A program made the position numbers and the translations under genes. From the NCBI GenBank assembly GCA_003339415.1, contig PDHQ01000047.1, positions 1 to 64,000 of the forward strand: 64,000 nucleotides of DNA, written 5' to 3'. The notes beneath the pieces are model-generated. The model did no database searches. It was given only the letters and a program-made list of their open reading frames with translations, and was not told the DNA's origin. Shown here piece after piece: positions 44,869 through 58,600 of the stretch. The stretch's first letter is position 1; every line of letters starts with the position of its first letter. This stretch comes from Ophiocordyceps camponoti-saundersi (nom. inval.) (lineage: Eukaryota > Ascomycota > Sordariomycetes > Hypocreales > Ophiocordycipitaceae).

Positions 44869-46938
44869 GATGCCGGTTTGTTCGAACAGTCCTCTTCCCT
44901 TCCCGTCTTTCTCTCCGTTTCCCGTCGAGACGTTGTCGAACCTTATACTCAGGCCAAGGACGAACAGAGATTGAACAGAGAAGCGAGATATTGAACACAG
45001 GTGACCAGACCCGTGTGTAAGTGGTGAACAGCCGGATCCGAAAATATGCGAAAGACAAGGGCGATATTAGATTAAGAAAATAAAAGGAAAGAGACAAGTG
45101 AGAAAGAGAGAGAGAAGAAGAAGAATCCACAAAGCAGATTCGGCCGAACAAAAGACGGGCGTTGAAGCGCGCGTCAGGACAGCGGAAAAGGGGGCGAACA
45201 ACAGGGACGAGGATGAGTCGTGCAAAAGTAGGGACGAGTCCGGTTCTATAATTGAAGGGAGTCGCAGAGGATAGAGAGTCCAAAACAACGGAGTCTTTGC
45301 GCAAGGCCGACGAAACAGAAGCCGACGACGTCGTCGCAGTGTCGAGGCATCCAGACAGCTCGCGTTTCCACCAGGGACGGGGACAAAGGGTGGAGCACGC
45401 GGACACGCACACACACTCTCTCTCTCTGTGTGTGTCTCTCTGTGTGTGTGTCTCTCTCTCTCCTCTCTCTCTCTCTCTTCTCTCCGCCTAGAGAGAAAAA
45501 GAAGATGGTGGGAAGGGTTAATCAAGTTTTGGGCCGAGTGGGGACCGGACCGGTATCAGACTGGACGATGATGCTGGACAATAGACAAGATCGGTTTTCT
45601 CTTTGCTGGGGCGATTGTTTGTTCAAGGGCCAGCGCTTTGACATGTGCTATGCCCTCTTCTTCCCCTTTCCCCAGCTAGCAGTAACAGTAGTAGCAGTAT
45701 GAAGATGAGGAGGAGAAGGAGAAGTAGGAGGAGCGGGAAGCGTTCGAGGAGGCGGAGCAAAAGTTTGTCGTTTTGTAGAAACGACGGCTACTATTGCTAG
45801 CCGCCATGAAAACAGACTAATCTGCTGGAAGAGAAGCTAGGAGAATTAAGCAGCGCGGAGAGGAAAAAGAAAGGAAGATGTGATACAGGACGAACAGAGG
45901 AAGACAGAGAGAGGAAGGGGAGTGGAAGAGAGAGACAAAATTGAGGGTCCAAGTCGCTAACGAGGTTGGGGTTGGGGCTGGGGCCGGGGCCCGGGGGAGG
46001 GGGAGGGGGAGGGGTAGGGGGGATGATAGCCTGTACCTACAGCCTACAGGGCAGCGGTGTTCAGGCACAACTCTCTCTGCTGAGTGCTCTATCCGTCCTC
46101 TCATTAGTTACTCCGTACAGGCGTCTCGGAGAGAACCGGTCCCATGCGATAAACGTTGTATGTACAAATGTTATGCATCTTTCCTTGTTCACATCTCCTT
46201 CGCCCTTCATCGTCAGCGTCTCTCTTCCATCATACCGGCACAGCACCGTCAACCTGTCCTAAATAAACCCGGCTCCCGATTCCCACCTTCAACACGACAG
46301 AAAAAAATCGTTCGAACAAACAGACAAAAAGACTTCAGGCGTAAAACAGATACACCCATAAACTATCCGTACTAGCAGCTGACTACCTACCTACCTACCT
46401 ACCTAGCATCTCACACTCGGCGGTTAGAAGCCCGTCCTGGCACCAATCAACCGCCCATCCAGGGGGCCACTGCAGAAGTCCGAGGCCCGGTCCATGCACC
46501 CCCCACTAGTGTCATCACCACCCTCTTCATCCCGCAAGCGCCCGCGCCACGAGGCTCTCACATGTGCACTGTAACGCCTGCGTGTGTGAGTGTGTGTACA
46601 CGAGTGTTCTGTTAGTACTACATGATTCCAGCATGTGCGGCTAGGTAGGTATGTAGAATGCATCTATGTACGGACATGTATTCGCATGCAGTATCCGTAC
46701 TCCCGTACAATGCTGATTTTCCCACAAACCGATGTGCGCCTTGTACGAATCTGCTCACATATACGGACGAATAGTCATATACTGTACACACCTCCTACGT
46801 ATGTACAACAAGCACGCATTGCTAGTCGCGCCCAGGTAGGGAATCCATACCTTACCGGCCTGTGTACACACCTACCACGACCTACCTACCTAGTAACGGG
46901 CGCCCCGGCGTCAACCTTGCTGTAAACGGCATCCCAAA
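44869..46938. other. Intergenic region, no gene recognised
   Basis: About 2 kb. It has CT/TG microsatellite DNA (45415-45480), a GGGGCC/GGGGGA-type G-rich tract (45966-46020), TACC runs (46384-46405, 46879-46892) and TACTCCGTA (46109-46117). Small frames are repeat-derived. Confidence 0.5.
46384..46405. repeat. CTAC tetranucleotide microsatellite
   Basis: Five CTAC units, an example of the TACC/GTAG class scattered through the window's intergenic DNA. Confidence 0.8.
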
Positions 46939-48727
46939 TCAGCCACATCTTCGCCTCGTCACGGCCATCTTGCGATAGCGCACCACTTCTACCCCGTCCT
47001 CGTCGAAACTCCGCTCCGCCACCAGCTTCCGCCCGCTTATGTACGGAATCACCTTCCTCCACATCACCCAGTACAAGGCCGCCGACATCAGCGTGCCCAG
47101 CCCGACCACGGGATAGATGTAGTACGGGTATTCGCCCTCCTTCGGCCGGTCTTGCGGCGGCATAAACGGCACCCCAACCAGGAAAAGGTTGGCCGTCAGA
47201 AAGATGCCTGACACCAGCAGATGCGTGTGCCATGGAGACGTCCACTTCTCCGACTTCCTCAGCTGCAGCCACAGGAGGCCAACCACCACCATCGTGTTGA
47301 TCCACGCGTTGGCGTACGATGATCTGTTCTGCGGGTTAGCAATCTTGCTTCTCGTCCAGAGTTCCGGTATAGAGAGCCATTACATATTGATGATGAGCGT
47401 GTAAGCAGGGCCCGCCGGCGGAGCCACCAGCACGATTACGGTGAGGATCCAGTGTAGGAAAAACTGCCGACCGTCAGCCTCCCGTCGATGCTGCAACCCC
47501 AACCACGTCTTGTTCTGGTTCACGTACCGACGCTGTCGGCGCGTTAAAGGGCTTGTTGGAAGCCAAGATCCGGCTAAAGGGTAAAAGACCCTCCTTGGCC
47601 ATCTCCTGCGTCATGCGAGAGTAGGCAAAGCTCGCCGCCAGAATGTTGCCCAGGTTGCTGAGCGCCACTAACAAGGGGAGCACGTGCGCCGCCGCCTGAT
47701 CGCCAAACATGCAGCGAAAAAAGTAGTCGGCCACGAGAACTTCGGAATGCTCTAGCTGGTCCCTCGGAATCGCGGCGAAATAGGCCACATTGGCCAGCAC
47801 GTAAAGGACGGCGACGCTGCCGATGGCAATGGGCGCCGCCACCGCCAGCGTCTTGCCCGGACGCTTCATCTCGCCCATGACGTACGTCGCGCCCTCCCAC
47901 CCGCTGTAGCTGTAGATGACCATGAGCAGCGCCTTGGAGTACTCGTAGGCGCCGCCGCCATGCGTCGGCGAAAAGGCGTGGTCAAAGTTGTGCGGATCTG
48001 GCACGCGTCGGTGACCGGCCAGAGCGGCGAAGCCGGCGCAGATGATGAACACGAGGACGACAACCTTGCAGACACCGAGAACGTTGATGAGCCTGACGCC
48101 CCCCTTAGGGAAGATGCTATGCAGGCAGACGGCAAAGGTGACGACGCCGATGGCAATGGAGCGCGCCGGCCAACCATCGGTAGAATTGCCGGATATGGCC
48201 CTCAGCACATAGCGGCCAAAGGAGAGGGCGTTGGCGGACGAGAAGCCCAGAAAGACGGCGTGGGCGGCGACGAAGCATGAGGCAAGGTATCGCGGACGCC
48301 GATAGACGCGCTCGACGTAGTTTTTCGTGCCGCCCGAGAGCGGGATGGCAAGGCCGAACTCGAGAAAGACGCTCATGCCGCACAGAGCGATGATGGCACC
48401 GACGACCCAGAGGATGAGGCTCGTGCCGACGGAGCCTGTGGCGGCGAAGATGGCCGAGGGCGTGGAGAAGACTGCGGAGCGTCAGCTCGGTGGCTATTGA
48501 CGGCGCCCGCTTGCGCACTCACTTCCGGTCCCAATAACCTTGTTGAAAATAAGAAAAATGGCACCGCCGACGCCAATCTTGCGGTCCTCGGGTAGCGCGT
48601 ACGTTTGCGACTCGACGCCGAGGAGCGCGTCCGATACCTGAGGTTCGTCGGCCTCAACGGGAGACACCACATCGTTCTGTTGCCATGTGCTGAGAGCGCC
48701 GCCGGCTCCCGTCTTGGGATTCGACAT
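46939..48727 (-). CDS. LAT-type amino acid permease (high-affinity methionine permease-like)
   Basis: Plasma-membrane amino acid transporter of the APC superfamily, resembling yeast Mup1/Mup3. Four exons (48523-48727, 47528-48471, 47384-47463, 46939-47323) give 537 residues. A hydrophilic N terminus is followed by the TM1 signature GVGGAIFLIFNKVIGTGIFS, whose GTG/IFS join crosses the first intron, then about twelve hydrophobic segments including YSYSGWEGATYVMGEMKRP. The C-terminal segment LIINISSYANAWIN is restored by choosing the second of two close acceptors at 47324. The short basic tail ends TRRRCG. Methionine specificity is inferred only from overall resemblance. Confidence 0.88.
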
Positions 48728-49874
48728 GGCGACCGCGACAAGACGGAAGGGTTTCGGATCGGGTCAATTTGGTTATCGATATAGCCCACGCCTCGCTCTT
48801 TTAATCCCCCCTATCCTCTATCTCTCAGATCCCCCAGGTTGGGGATCGACGGCCTGGCCGCGGATGCGCCGAGCTCACGAGGCTGGGACGACTGACCATG
48901 AGCATTCGTAGAAGGGACAAATCAAAGGAGGGGAAGTTAAAAAAGGGCTGTCTCACCTGAGAGAAGCGGCTGTATCTCTAAGACGGTAGATCCAGAGCCG
49001 AAGCGTTGAGGCTGCTTGGTATTCATACCCCGCATCCTACACATGCCTGCGAATGTGATGCATCGTATCAATACTCCAAGGCGGCTGGCGGCAGATGCAC
49101 CGCACAGGGCAGGACATGATTGCCCTCGTGGCGTGGCTGAAGACCCGTGGAAGTAACCAACACGGTAAAGATGGTATCAGCCGGCTGCCTGACGGGGATG
49201 TAGGTGAGATGAGATGGTGGAGTGCCGTACTGTCGAACAGGGAGGAGGTTCCATGTCTGTATTACCGTGCCATTTAGCAGCGAGCTGACACCGTAGAGCA
49301 GTGGATCAGGTGCAGGGCTGCCGAGGTGGGCACGGCTCGGCACATCTCCGGGCCGGGATCCTCACTGTCCAGACCATCCGGGCATCCACCCTTCCCGGCC
49401 TCACCACCTCTTCTACTAGGTCTCGCTCAGCCTTACGTCTTCGGTCATGCGCCATCTTGCCTGTCACTTGTACGCTGAATCAAGGCTTTCCATGTGATGC
49501 TTTCCGAGTAGGTCAATAAATACATATCAACGCCACTGCGGCTGCAGCGCCAGCCAGAAAAGAATTATTGAAGCCACCTTTTTATCCCTTGCTATCATTT
49601 CTGCATCTTACTCGATGCTTATCCGTCTGCAGCATGCACGCCATGCGCCTACCGCAAGCGCAAGTCACCGTATACCAACCAGCCTAGCTACAAGATACGC
49701 ACCTTTGCAATGCATCGGGATGCCCGATGGATTCAGGAGATCACGTTCCGAGGGAACGGTTGTCATATAGACTTAGCCCAAGTTGTGGCACCGACGCAAC
49801 ACTTGAAGCTGATATTCAATGCAGCGGAAGTCATTCAATCTACGTTCACTTTACGGCTCGATCAAAGCCGGATG
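48728..49874. other. Permease promoter and OPA3-like 3' region
   Basis: About 1.15 kb without a recognisable gene. No notable repeat. Confidence 0.45.
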
Positions 49875-50569
49875 TTACGGCGTCGGCAGCAGCGGCCGCT
49901 TCGTCTTCGGATCCTGTAAAGACCGCAGCGCCTCCTCGAGAATCACTAGCCTCTGCCTATGCTGCTCCTCGGCGTCGGCCAAGTCGTCCTCCCTCTTCTG
50001 GAGCTCTTGACAGCGCCGATCGAGGTCATCTATGCGTTCCTTGTTCTTGTCAGGCCTTTGCGACCCCTTCCAGTATTCATATAAAATCAGACCGACGGCG
50101 ACGGTAAGAATAAATGCATCGCCGAGGACGTCGGCGAAAAGGTCGACAGCCTTGGCCTCGGGTAGTGGTCGGAATTTTCGTCTCCATACGTTCTGAAGAA
50201 CGAAGCCCGGGCGCCGCACCGAAGATGGGCTTGACTTGGCCTTTTCTTTGGCCGCTTCGTCTCGCCGGTGCTGCTCCTCCGTCTTGGCCGTCGGCGCCTC
50301 GGCCTTTTCCTTGGCCCGCCGCTCGGCTTCGGGATCGCGAAGGACCGCGACAGAAAGTCTCATGTTAAGTTGATGCATCGATTGGCCGTAACGGGCGGCA
50401 AAGGCCCGGAAACGCGGGTGCTCATGCGCCTGTGCCTTGATGCGATTCTGTAGCAACGGGTGTTAACAGCGGGCCTGAGAGAGGCGAGGTTCTTCATCCA
50501 TACCGCGCCGTATTTGGAGACGTGCCGCACGAAGAGTGCGGCAAGCTTGAAGAGTGGCAGCGGCACCAT
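49875..50569 (-). CDS. OPA3-like mitochondrial protein
   Basis: Fungal member of the OPA3 family, associated with mitochondrial membranes. Two exons (50504-50569, 49875-50447) give 212 residues. The family start MVPLPLFKLAALFVRHVSK joins across the intron to NRIKAQAHEHPRFRAFAARY. A charged linker is followed by a hydrophobic helix (DAFILTVAVGLILYEYW) and a strong C-terminal coiled coil (about 45 residues, starting RIDDLDRRCQELQKRE). Divergent from the polo kinase gene with about 850 bp between starts. Confidence 0.9.
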
Positions 50570-51419
50570 TGCTCCGGGTTACAGCCTTGCACGACGGATC
50601 ATGTTGGCGATGATTGAGCGACCCGTACTTACATATATGTAGGTATGTTGGTATAAAGAGATGCCGAGATGCGGACGTGATGAAACGCTGACCATTTTTT
50701 AGACATGTAAGCCCAAGAAGAAGCTACCCTACAGACGCACGGTTTACTACGAAAAGGACGCAGTCCTCACTTATACCACAAACATTGAGTCAGATGGGTT
50801 CCTACCAAGGTAGTAAATACACCATGAAATGACTCTGAAGGGACTCTTCCAATGTTGACTTGCAGATTGTAGAACAGCAATTGCACACACATCTAGCTGC
50901 ATATCACTCACAAGTTGCATGTTACTCGGGAGGTTGAACATCTTCGTCCGACTTCGGCAGCAAAAGTATACGGTACGCCACTAACGCCGCCTTCACGTGC
51001 TTCATATGCCCACTCTTAGCGTCAGATGAGCTTCGGGCCTTGTACCGTCTACTTTGTGCATGCCGAGCCTCTGCGGCCCCAGGCACATCGTTGCACGGGC
51101 AACCGTCAAATTCGAGGAAAGTACACAAACCACAGCCACGTCGCGCCTGCTAATCGTCGCCGCTGCCTCCTTCACAACCCCCGACCTCCAACTGTCACCC
51201 GGACGTCGTCCTTACTTTTTTCCTCCTCTTCGTGCCCGCTGTCGCCTGATCGGGCCATCCGTTTCCTTTCGACACGCGATTGACTTCGATACATACATGC
51301 TCGACCACCTCACATCTCGCGTTTGCCCTGCCTCTCCCGGCAGCTCGAGCTGACGCTCCTCGTCCGTGCTTCTCCGTCCACCTCAACCAGACTTGAAGCC
51401 GATCAGCGTCTCGACAGTC
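50570..51419. other. Divergent promoter region OPA3-like / polo kinase
   Basis: About 850 bp. No RNA gene, repeat or specific transcription-factor site was recognised with confidence. Confidence 0.4.
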
Positions 51420-54400
51420 ATGTCCCACAGATTAGCGGCGGCCAGAGGGGCCGTCGACATGGATGCCTTGTCCCCTAGAGATGCCAACGCCCAGCGATTG
51501 CCCAGGACGGCCGAGGTGAAGACCAAGACGGCGGCACAACTGCGAGCAGCAAAAGACAAGGAGCACCCGCCGCCGCCTCCTCCCCAGATCACGGAGCCCT
51601 GCAGCTCGGAGCACCCCAATGGTGTCGTGTATGAGGTTGGCAAGCTGTTGGGTAGAGGAGGGTTTGCCATCGTATACAGCGGCCGATTGTTACCCACCAA
51701 GAATAAATATGCTCTCAAGATCGTCAAGAGCCGCATGCCTCCGAAGATGGAGCAAAAGGTGAGCGTTTACTTTTCCTTATCTTCGTAGAAGATACTAACA
51801 ACCCTTGTTCAGTTCCAAACCGAGCTGCAGATTCACTCAAAAATGAAGCACAACAATATCGTCAAGTTCTTGAGAGCCTTTTCCTTCGAGAGCTGTACCT
51901 ATCTGGTTCTCGAGCTGTGTAACAACGGCTCCCTCATGGATATGGTAAAGCGACGAAAGGGCCTCACCGAGCCCGAGGTACGCTTCTATTCCATCCAGGT
52001 CGCCGGCGCCATCAAGTACATGCACGCAAAGGGCATCATCCACCGCGACCTTAAGATGGGCAATATCTTCCTCGACGCCCAGATGAACGCGAAGATTGGC
52101 GACTTTGGTCTGGCCGCCTTGTTGGTAACGGGCAGAGACATGCAGACCATTCGCCGCACGACGCTCTGTGGCACGCCCAACTACATTGCTCCGGAAATTC
52201 TTGAGAAGGGAAAGAAGGGTCACGATCACATGGTCGACATTTGGAGCCTGGGTATCATCATGTAAGAACCGTCATCCTCGCAGACGGGATGCTCGAGTTG
52301 TGCTGACCATTTCCTCAGGTTCGCCATGTTGACTTCGATGCCGCCCTTTCAGTCGTCGACGACGGACGAAATTTACCGCCGCGCCAGGGAGAGAGACTAC
52401 GAATGGCCAACGTCCGAGGTGACACAGAAATTCATCAGTCCGGAGGCCAAAGAACTGGTCGCTACCATGCTCGAGGACGCTGACAGGCGCCCGGATCCGG
52501 ATGTCATTGTCCAACACCCCTTCTTCACACTGGGATTCATGCCTGCCGAAGACGACATGACTTGTCGCCTGCGAGAACTGCCTCCCGACAGCCAGAATTT
52601 CTACGTTACCCGTATGACCACCTCGATGCAGGCACAGTCGTATCGCAACCTCAAGGACCTGTGCCGGCAGTGCGAGGTCGGCCCATGGAATCTGGAGCAA
52701 AAGATTCGCACGCAAATCTGGAAAGAGATGGCGGCCGAGGAGAAGGCCGGACTGACGCCGGCCATACCGCTGGCCGAGAACCTGGTATACAAGCCATTTG
52801 AAGAATCGCAACAGCATCTTCGGCCGAAGCACGTGTCGTCCGTCGTCTCGCGCCCTTCCCAGCTCGCCGCGTCCACGGCGCATGACCTCCTGCTGGACGC
52901 TCCGAGACAACCCATCGGCCTTCTGCGGCAGCCACTACAGAGCTTTGCCGCTCAGCAGAGGGCTTTGAACCGGCCGCTGACAGTTCCGGCGAAGGCCAAG
53001 CCGCCATCGGGCGAGCCGCGGCCATCGGCGAGCACGCGGGTACGGCCCCGGCACGAAGCCCCAGGGGGGACATTCGAACGGGCGACCAAGAGCATGAGAA
53101 GCTCGACCCGGACCGCGCTGCCGTCGACCAGGTCGGCGCCAAGCCTACAGGCGGCGGCACTTAACTCGGAGCCGGTGGCGGAGGCGGTACACAAGAGGCA
53201 CAGCTCCGACTCGTTGCGGGCGGCGACGCTCTTCGGACCGGACGAGAAGCCCGTCCAGCTGACAGAGACCAAGCCTGACGCGATCCTGACGCGGTTGAAG
53301 CGCCTGCAGACTGAGCTCGAAAGGGCGCTCAACTCGAGGACCATGGCTATCATCTCGGCCAAGACGGTGACACCGCCGCATCCTCACGTCGTGGTCAAGT
53401 GGGTGGACTATACCAACAAGTTTGGGCTCGGTTACATCCTCAACGACGGGAGCGTCGGCTGCGTGCTGCGGAGCGCTTCCGTCGCCGAGGGCAAAGGGAC
53501 GGCGACGCTGCCCCCTGCCGGCATGTTGGTCCGCGGGGCGGAGAGACACATGATGCGGAGGCAGGACGCGGCGTACGCTGACCGTAACCAGCCGACGCCT
53601 ATGGCGGACCCGATCCGCTTCTTCGAGAACAGAGGAGAGGGTGGGCTGTGGGAGGTGGCCGTTTCGCCCGACAAGTTCCGGGTTGCCGTGGCCGAGGACG
53701 GCACGACGGAGAAGATGCAGCCTGGCAGGGACGCGTTCGAGCACAGGAAGCGGGAGAGGATCATCCTCTGGAAGAAGTTTGCCAACTACATGGTCGCCTA
53801 CGGCCGAGACGAGGCGGACGGAGCCGAGCACGGGGGCTTCCTGTCGCCGGGACAGACCGGCAGCGCCGCGGAGTTGGTGACGTTCTACCAGCGGTTCGGA
53901 GACGTCGGTTGCTTCTTATTCTGCGACGGACACATCCAGGTAAGGAGACAGACACATGACAAAGGCCGTCTCATACGGACAGGTTGCTGACGTATTAGCA
54001 GTTCAACTTTCCCGACCACACCAAGATTGTGCTCGACGCGACGGGCACCTGGTGTCACTTCTGGCATCTACCGCAAGATGCGGCGCAAAGGCTGGCAGCG
54101 ACGGGCACGATCGGGGCGACCGCCCTCGACGACCGGGCGACGCTGTCGTACCCTCTCCAGACGCTGCTCAACTTCCAGTCGAGGCCGGCCCGGGCTTCGT
54201 CGGCGTCACGTCGTCGGCCCGAGATCGACGCCTCGATCCAGGGCATCCCCGCGGCCAACGACTTCCGGCGCAAGGTCGAGTTCGTCCGCGACGTGGTGCG
54301 CGAGTGGGTGGCAAACGGCGGCATGGGCAACAGCGTCATGGCTCGCGATTCGAGGCTTCGCTGGATGGGGTTTCGAGAGACGGGCGGGCCCCTGCAGAAG

Positions 54401-54496
54401 CATGTCTGGGTCACGATTGGGGCACGATGGGGCGACTCTCGCCTTTCGACGCTGGTTGATCCGCGAAAGCCGGGCGAAGACGTCGTCGCGGAATGA
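51420..54496 (+). CDS. CDC5: Polo-like kinase
   Basis: Mitotic serine/threonine kinase controlling spindle, mitotic exit and septation. Four exons (51420-51758, 51813-52261, 52319-53939, 54002-54496) give 967 residues, longer than yeast Cdc5 because of extended linkers. The kinase domain starts at YEVGKLLGRGGFAIVYSG (about residue 71), with HRDLKMGNIF near 189, DFGLAAL, and activation segment TTLCGTPNYIAPE. A disordered linker of about 300 residues separates it from the polo-box region. Polo-box 1 starts at KWVDYTNKFGLGYILNDGSV (about 622), and polo-box 2 contains FNFPDHTKIVL. The His and Lys of DHTK correspond to the phosphopeptide pincer residues of the family, so phosphodependent docking is probably retained. 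Confidence 0.94.
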
Positions 54497-55190
54497 CGTT
54501 GTTTTTTTCCCTCCAGCTCTTCTTCCCTCTTTCTTCTTCTCTGGAACGTCTTTCTGTGTGTGTGTGTTTTGTGTGTGTTTTTCTTTTCCTGTTAGCCTCG
54601 TTATTGTTTATCGTCATCAGCTGTACTGGTTTATGGGAGAGGTGAGAGGTGAGAGGGAGAGGTGAGAGGGAGAGGGAGAGGGAGAGAGAGAGAGAGGGGC
54701 GAAAGGGGAGTAACATAGCAAAGGGGTAAATTCGAGCAGAGAGACTGATGGTTTGGTTGGCTACGACTTCACGACTTGCCATTAGAGCCTACCTAGCATC
54801 GGAATCCATGCCCCATGACCGAGTATGACGACAATGATAATGTTGGATGAATGATGTATATATGAAGCCGTCGTCGATCACGTCAACGGCGACCACTACA
54901 GATAACCCCCCTTTTACCGTTCCCCTTCCCCATCCACCACATCCCTCCTCAACCGACCGTGTAAGGATGCCTATAAATGTGCAGAGAACAAGACCTATCC
55001 GTCGTTGCTAGATACCGTCTCAGCCAACCCCCCCTTTTTTTTTGTTCTCTTCTCCTTGTGGAAAAAGCCAATCGTCACCAAAGTCGGACGTAACAAAGAG
55101 ATAATGTCAGGGGTGAAGAAGAATTAGAAAGCAAGAAAGAAAGAAAAAAAGAAAGGACAAGGGGAAAAAAAATGCACAACATTCGTCTCG
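54497..55190. other. Convergent 3' region of polo kinase and chitin synthase
   Basis: Contains TG and GA microsatellite DNA (54556-54578, 54640-54700) and A/T-rich segments near 55030-55170. No gene was recognised. Confidence 0.5.
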
Positions 55191-55654
55191 TCAAGCATCA
55201 GAAGGATAATCTTCTTGACCATGACCCGGCGGCATCGTCCACGTGCTGCTGGTCATGGCATTCTCTCTCGCGTTCCAGTACGAGACGCTCCTGGACCGCT
55301 TCTCGCGCTCGAACTCGGCCCACCTCTTCATCGTGATCTTGCTGCTGTCGAACTCGCCCTCGTCCTCGCCGTGACCGCCGCCCTTCTTAGACTCCCCCGC
55401 CGTCTTACGCGTGTCGCCCCACGAGAAGTCGTCAAACTTCCAAAAGGCGTATGTCGGGAGGACAAAGTTCCAGATGGGCAACGAAAGGAGGTATATCAAC
55501 ATCCAGATGACGTACGACCACGAGTGGGCCGTCACGATGATGAGCACACCCGGCAGGCCGAGAATCAGGGCCAACAGCACCAGCGGAATGATCTGCGGAG
55601 GCGAGTGGACGATGGATGTGATGACTGCCGCCGCTTGTCAGCCTGAGAAACTCG

Positions 55655-55699
<45 letters not shown>

Positions 55700-58600
55700 T
55701 AAAAGATACTCACCGACGTAAAAGGTAAAGGCAATGGCCGCCGGAAGCACCAGCGTGCCCATGAGCTCGACAAAGACAACAAACTGCATACTGAAGCAAA
55801 AGGTACCGCACAGATCGCGGACGAGGACCAGCTCCATCAGGTTGTGAATGGTCGAATTGATCCACCGACGCCGCTGCGACAGGAGGACCATGAACTTGTC
55901 CGGCACCGTCGTCTTGCACACAGCCTGCGGCACGAAGACCTGCTTCCGCTTGGGAAAGGTCCGCAACATGAGCGTCGTCAGGAAGCGATCCTCACCGAGG
56001 AGGTACAGGTTCTTCTCGTGAAGCGTCTCGACCACGTTCTCTGAGTAATGTTCCACAATGTCCGGGTTCGCCAGGATTGGCACCCAATAGTTCTGCCCAC
56101 CCTTGGGCGCCTTGATGCGGTACATGCAGAAACAGCCGGGCAAGCAGGTGACGCCGCCGAAGACGGACTCAAAAGACTTGGCCAGGTGGTGCGAGATGAA
56201 GTACTCAAACACCTGGATCGCCGTCACCCAACTGTCACGCTTGTTGGCGATCTTGGTTTCGCCGCACAGGCCCATGATCTCGGGATCCTTGACCATGGCC
56301 GACACCATGTGCGTCAGGCTGTCCGGGAAGACCTTGGTATCAGCGTCGACCATGAGCACTATCTCATAGTAGTCGGGCGAGATGCCCGTCACCTTCCACA
56401 GTCCGTTGAACATTTCGTACTCGAGCTCCGTCATTCGCTCGTCAAACATGACCTTTTGCAAAAACGACATGAGGATGATCTGGCTGTCTCGCTTGCCACG
56501 GTTGCCTGGCTTGGAGTTGGCCGCTTCCTCAGCCGGCGTGCCGCACTTGACAATCACCATCATGGGCACGCGCTGCTGTCGATCCACCGGTATCTGGGAG
56601 CGGGCGCCGTAGTCGTAGAAGCCGCAGTAAACCTTTGCCATGTTGTGCCGCTTCGAGCCGCTGGCAACCGCTACATACGAGAAAGGCTGCACCAGCTCCG
56701 GAGGCGTCGAATGGTCCCTAAGCATGCCCAAGCAGACGTCAGGCGTCGACATGGCCTCACCCTTGCCCTTGATGATACCGTCGCAGATAACGACGATAGC
56801 CTTGTGACTGTTGGGAAAGTCCGTCGTGGCGATCGAGTCTAGCGTTGTGCGGATACCCTCCTCCCCTTCCGAGTAGGCTGTCACTAGGCACATAGTATGC
56901 GCCAGCGGGAAGCCAAAGGGCATCCAGTCTGACGGCGGCTGCGGCACCACCGCGTCGTGAATGAAGCCGGCCGGGCCGGGACCTTCCGGCACGTTGGAGC
57001 TACCGTACGTGTCGGAGCGGAGGAAGCTCGCCCGGCTGTCGTTGCCATTCCTGTAAATAGAGTGCGGGCTGAGGAGCGAGCCCGTCGTTCCCTGACTGGT
57101 CATCGTCGTCGGCAGCCGGCGAAGGCCACCTGAGCGATCCGCCCCGTACACGGTAGAGAAGCGTGACGTGGTCGGCAGGAAAGACGAGCTGCGCTTGTTG
57201 GTCATTCTGTCCGAGCTGACGACGGTGCTGCCGAGGTCTCCTGGCAGTCTGGCGGGCGCACGATAGATGTCCTCGGTCCAAGCTTCGATCTGCTGGTTGC
57301 GCTTCCTGCGATTGGAACTCTGCGACGTCTTGGAGGCGGCGTAGTTCCGGCTGATGAACCATTGGAAGACGAGGGCCAACATGAATCTTGAGAGCACCAC
57401 CGACAAGATAAGTACGAGGGCGCAGTACAAGACCACCTTGGACGCGATGCATCCGACAGTCTCCGTATCGACGGAGCCGACCTTGATGATTTCCTCGAAG
57501 CATTGGGCGTATCGCTTGTCGTCTGAGGACTGAAACAGGCGGGTGACGTCGCGTCCACGAACGGCCTTGTTGACCGCGCTGTTGGTGTCTCGAAGCTCCT
57601 TGAAGCGGTCAGGAATGGCTACTTGACTCTCGTTGAACCAATAAAGTAAGTTCAGATCGAGCACGATGCCTGAGTAGACAATGAGGTTGCGGGAGCTGTT
57701 CTTGATGTCATCCCACGTGAAATAAACGTCGGCAGCGCCGCTCAAGTCGCGATAGAAGGCATTTCGAGCGTTTTGCGTCGTGTGGCAGGCGTAGCCCAGA
57801 TAGTACGGGACAGTGAGGTTAGGCTGCGTCGATCCGTCCTGGTTGAAGGTCGTGCAGGGGAAATACCATGCTAGCTCGTCGTCGGCGTTGGTGGGCACGT
57901 CGGAGCCCGGTGCCAAGGTGATGACTCCCTTGCATTTGCCGTTGACGTTTTGGAAGAGGAAGCTCCCGTCCTGGCCGCTGTGCTTCTCAGGCAGATCGAA
58001 GAGGACGTTGGCACCCATGCCATCCTGTCGCAGGGGAAGGCCACGAGCCGCAGGATGGTGCGAATTGGCGAGGTCGTAGGCAACGCCGTGGAAGATCATG
58101 TACCCGCCCGTTACTTCGTTAGTGCGGAGGCGCAACGGCGGCGCACTGCAGACGGTGGCGGTGAAGCCAAAAGTGAGGAAGCCGACGACGGCCATGATGA
58201 AAAGAATGATGCTGACAAGACCCATCTTTTCTCTCCAAGCTCGGCGCTGGGCCTTGGTCGGCTTGCCGAAGCATCGCAGGATAAAGTCGGGGCACCAAAA
58301 AGTGATGATGGCGCAGTAGACGTTCCATAGGCTGGGCGGTCTCAGCTGGTCATCGGCGCCCTTTTGCTTCTTGCGGGAAGGCCGGCGCTCGCCCTTGGTC
58401 TGCTTGGTGATCTTGGACGACTTGGCTCGGGCCGGACGGGTCCTCGCATGTGCGTGTGTCTTCTCCTGCTCGGTGCTCTCGTCGCGGCCAGTGTGCGGGC
58501 GAGGGGGTGAGTCAGTGAAGCTGCCGTTGGCCTGAGAGCCGCCGGATCGTTCGGTGGAACCGTCGAGATGCTCGAGAATGGGGTCGTTGCCCGTTGATGA

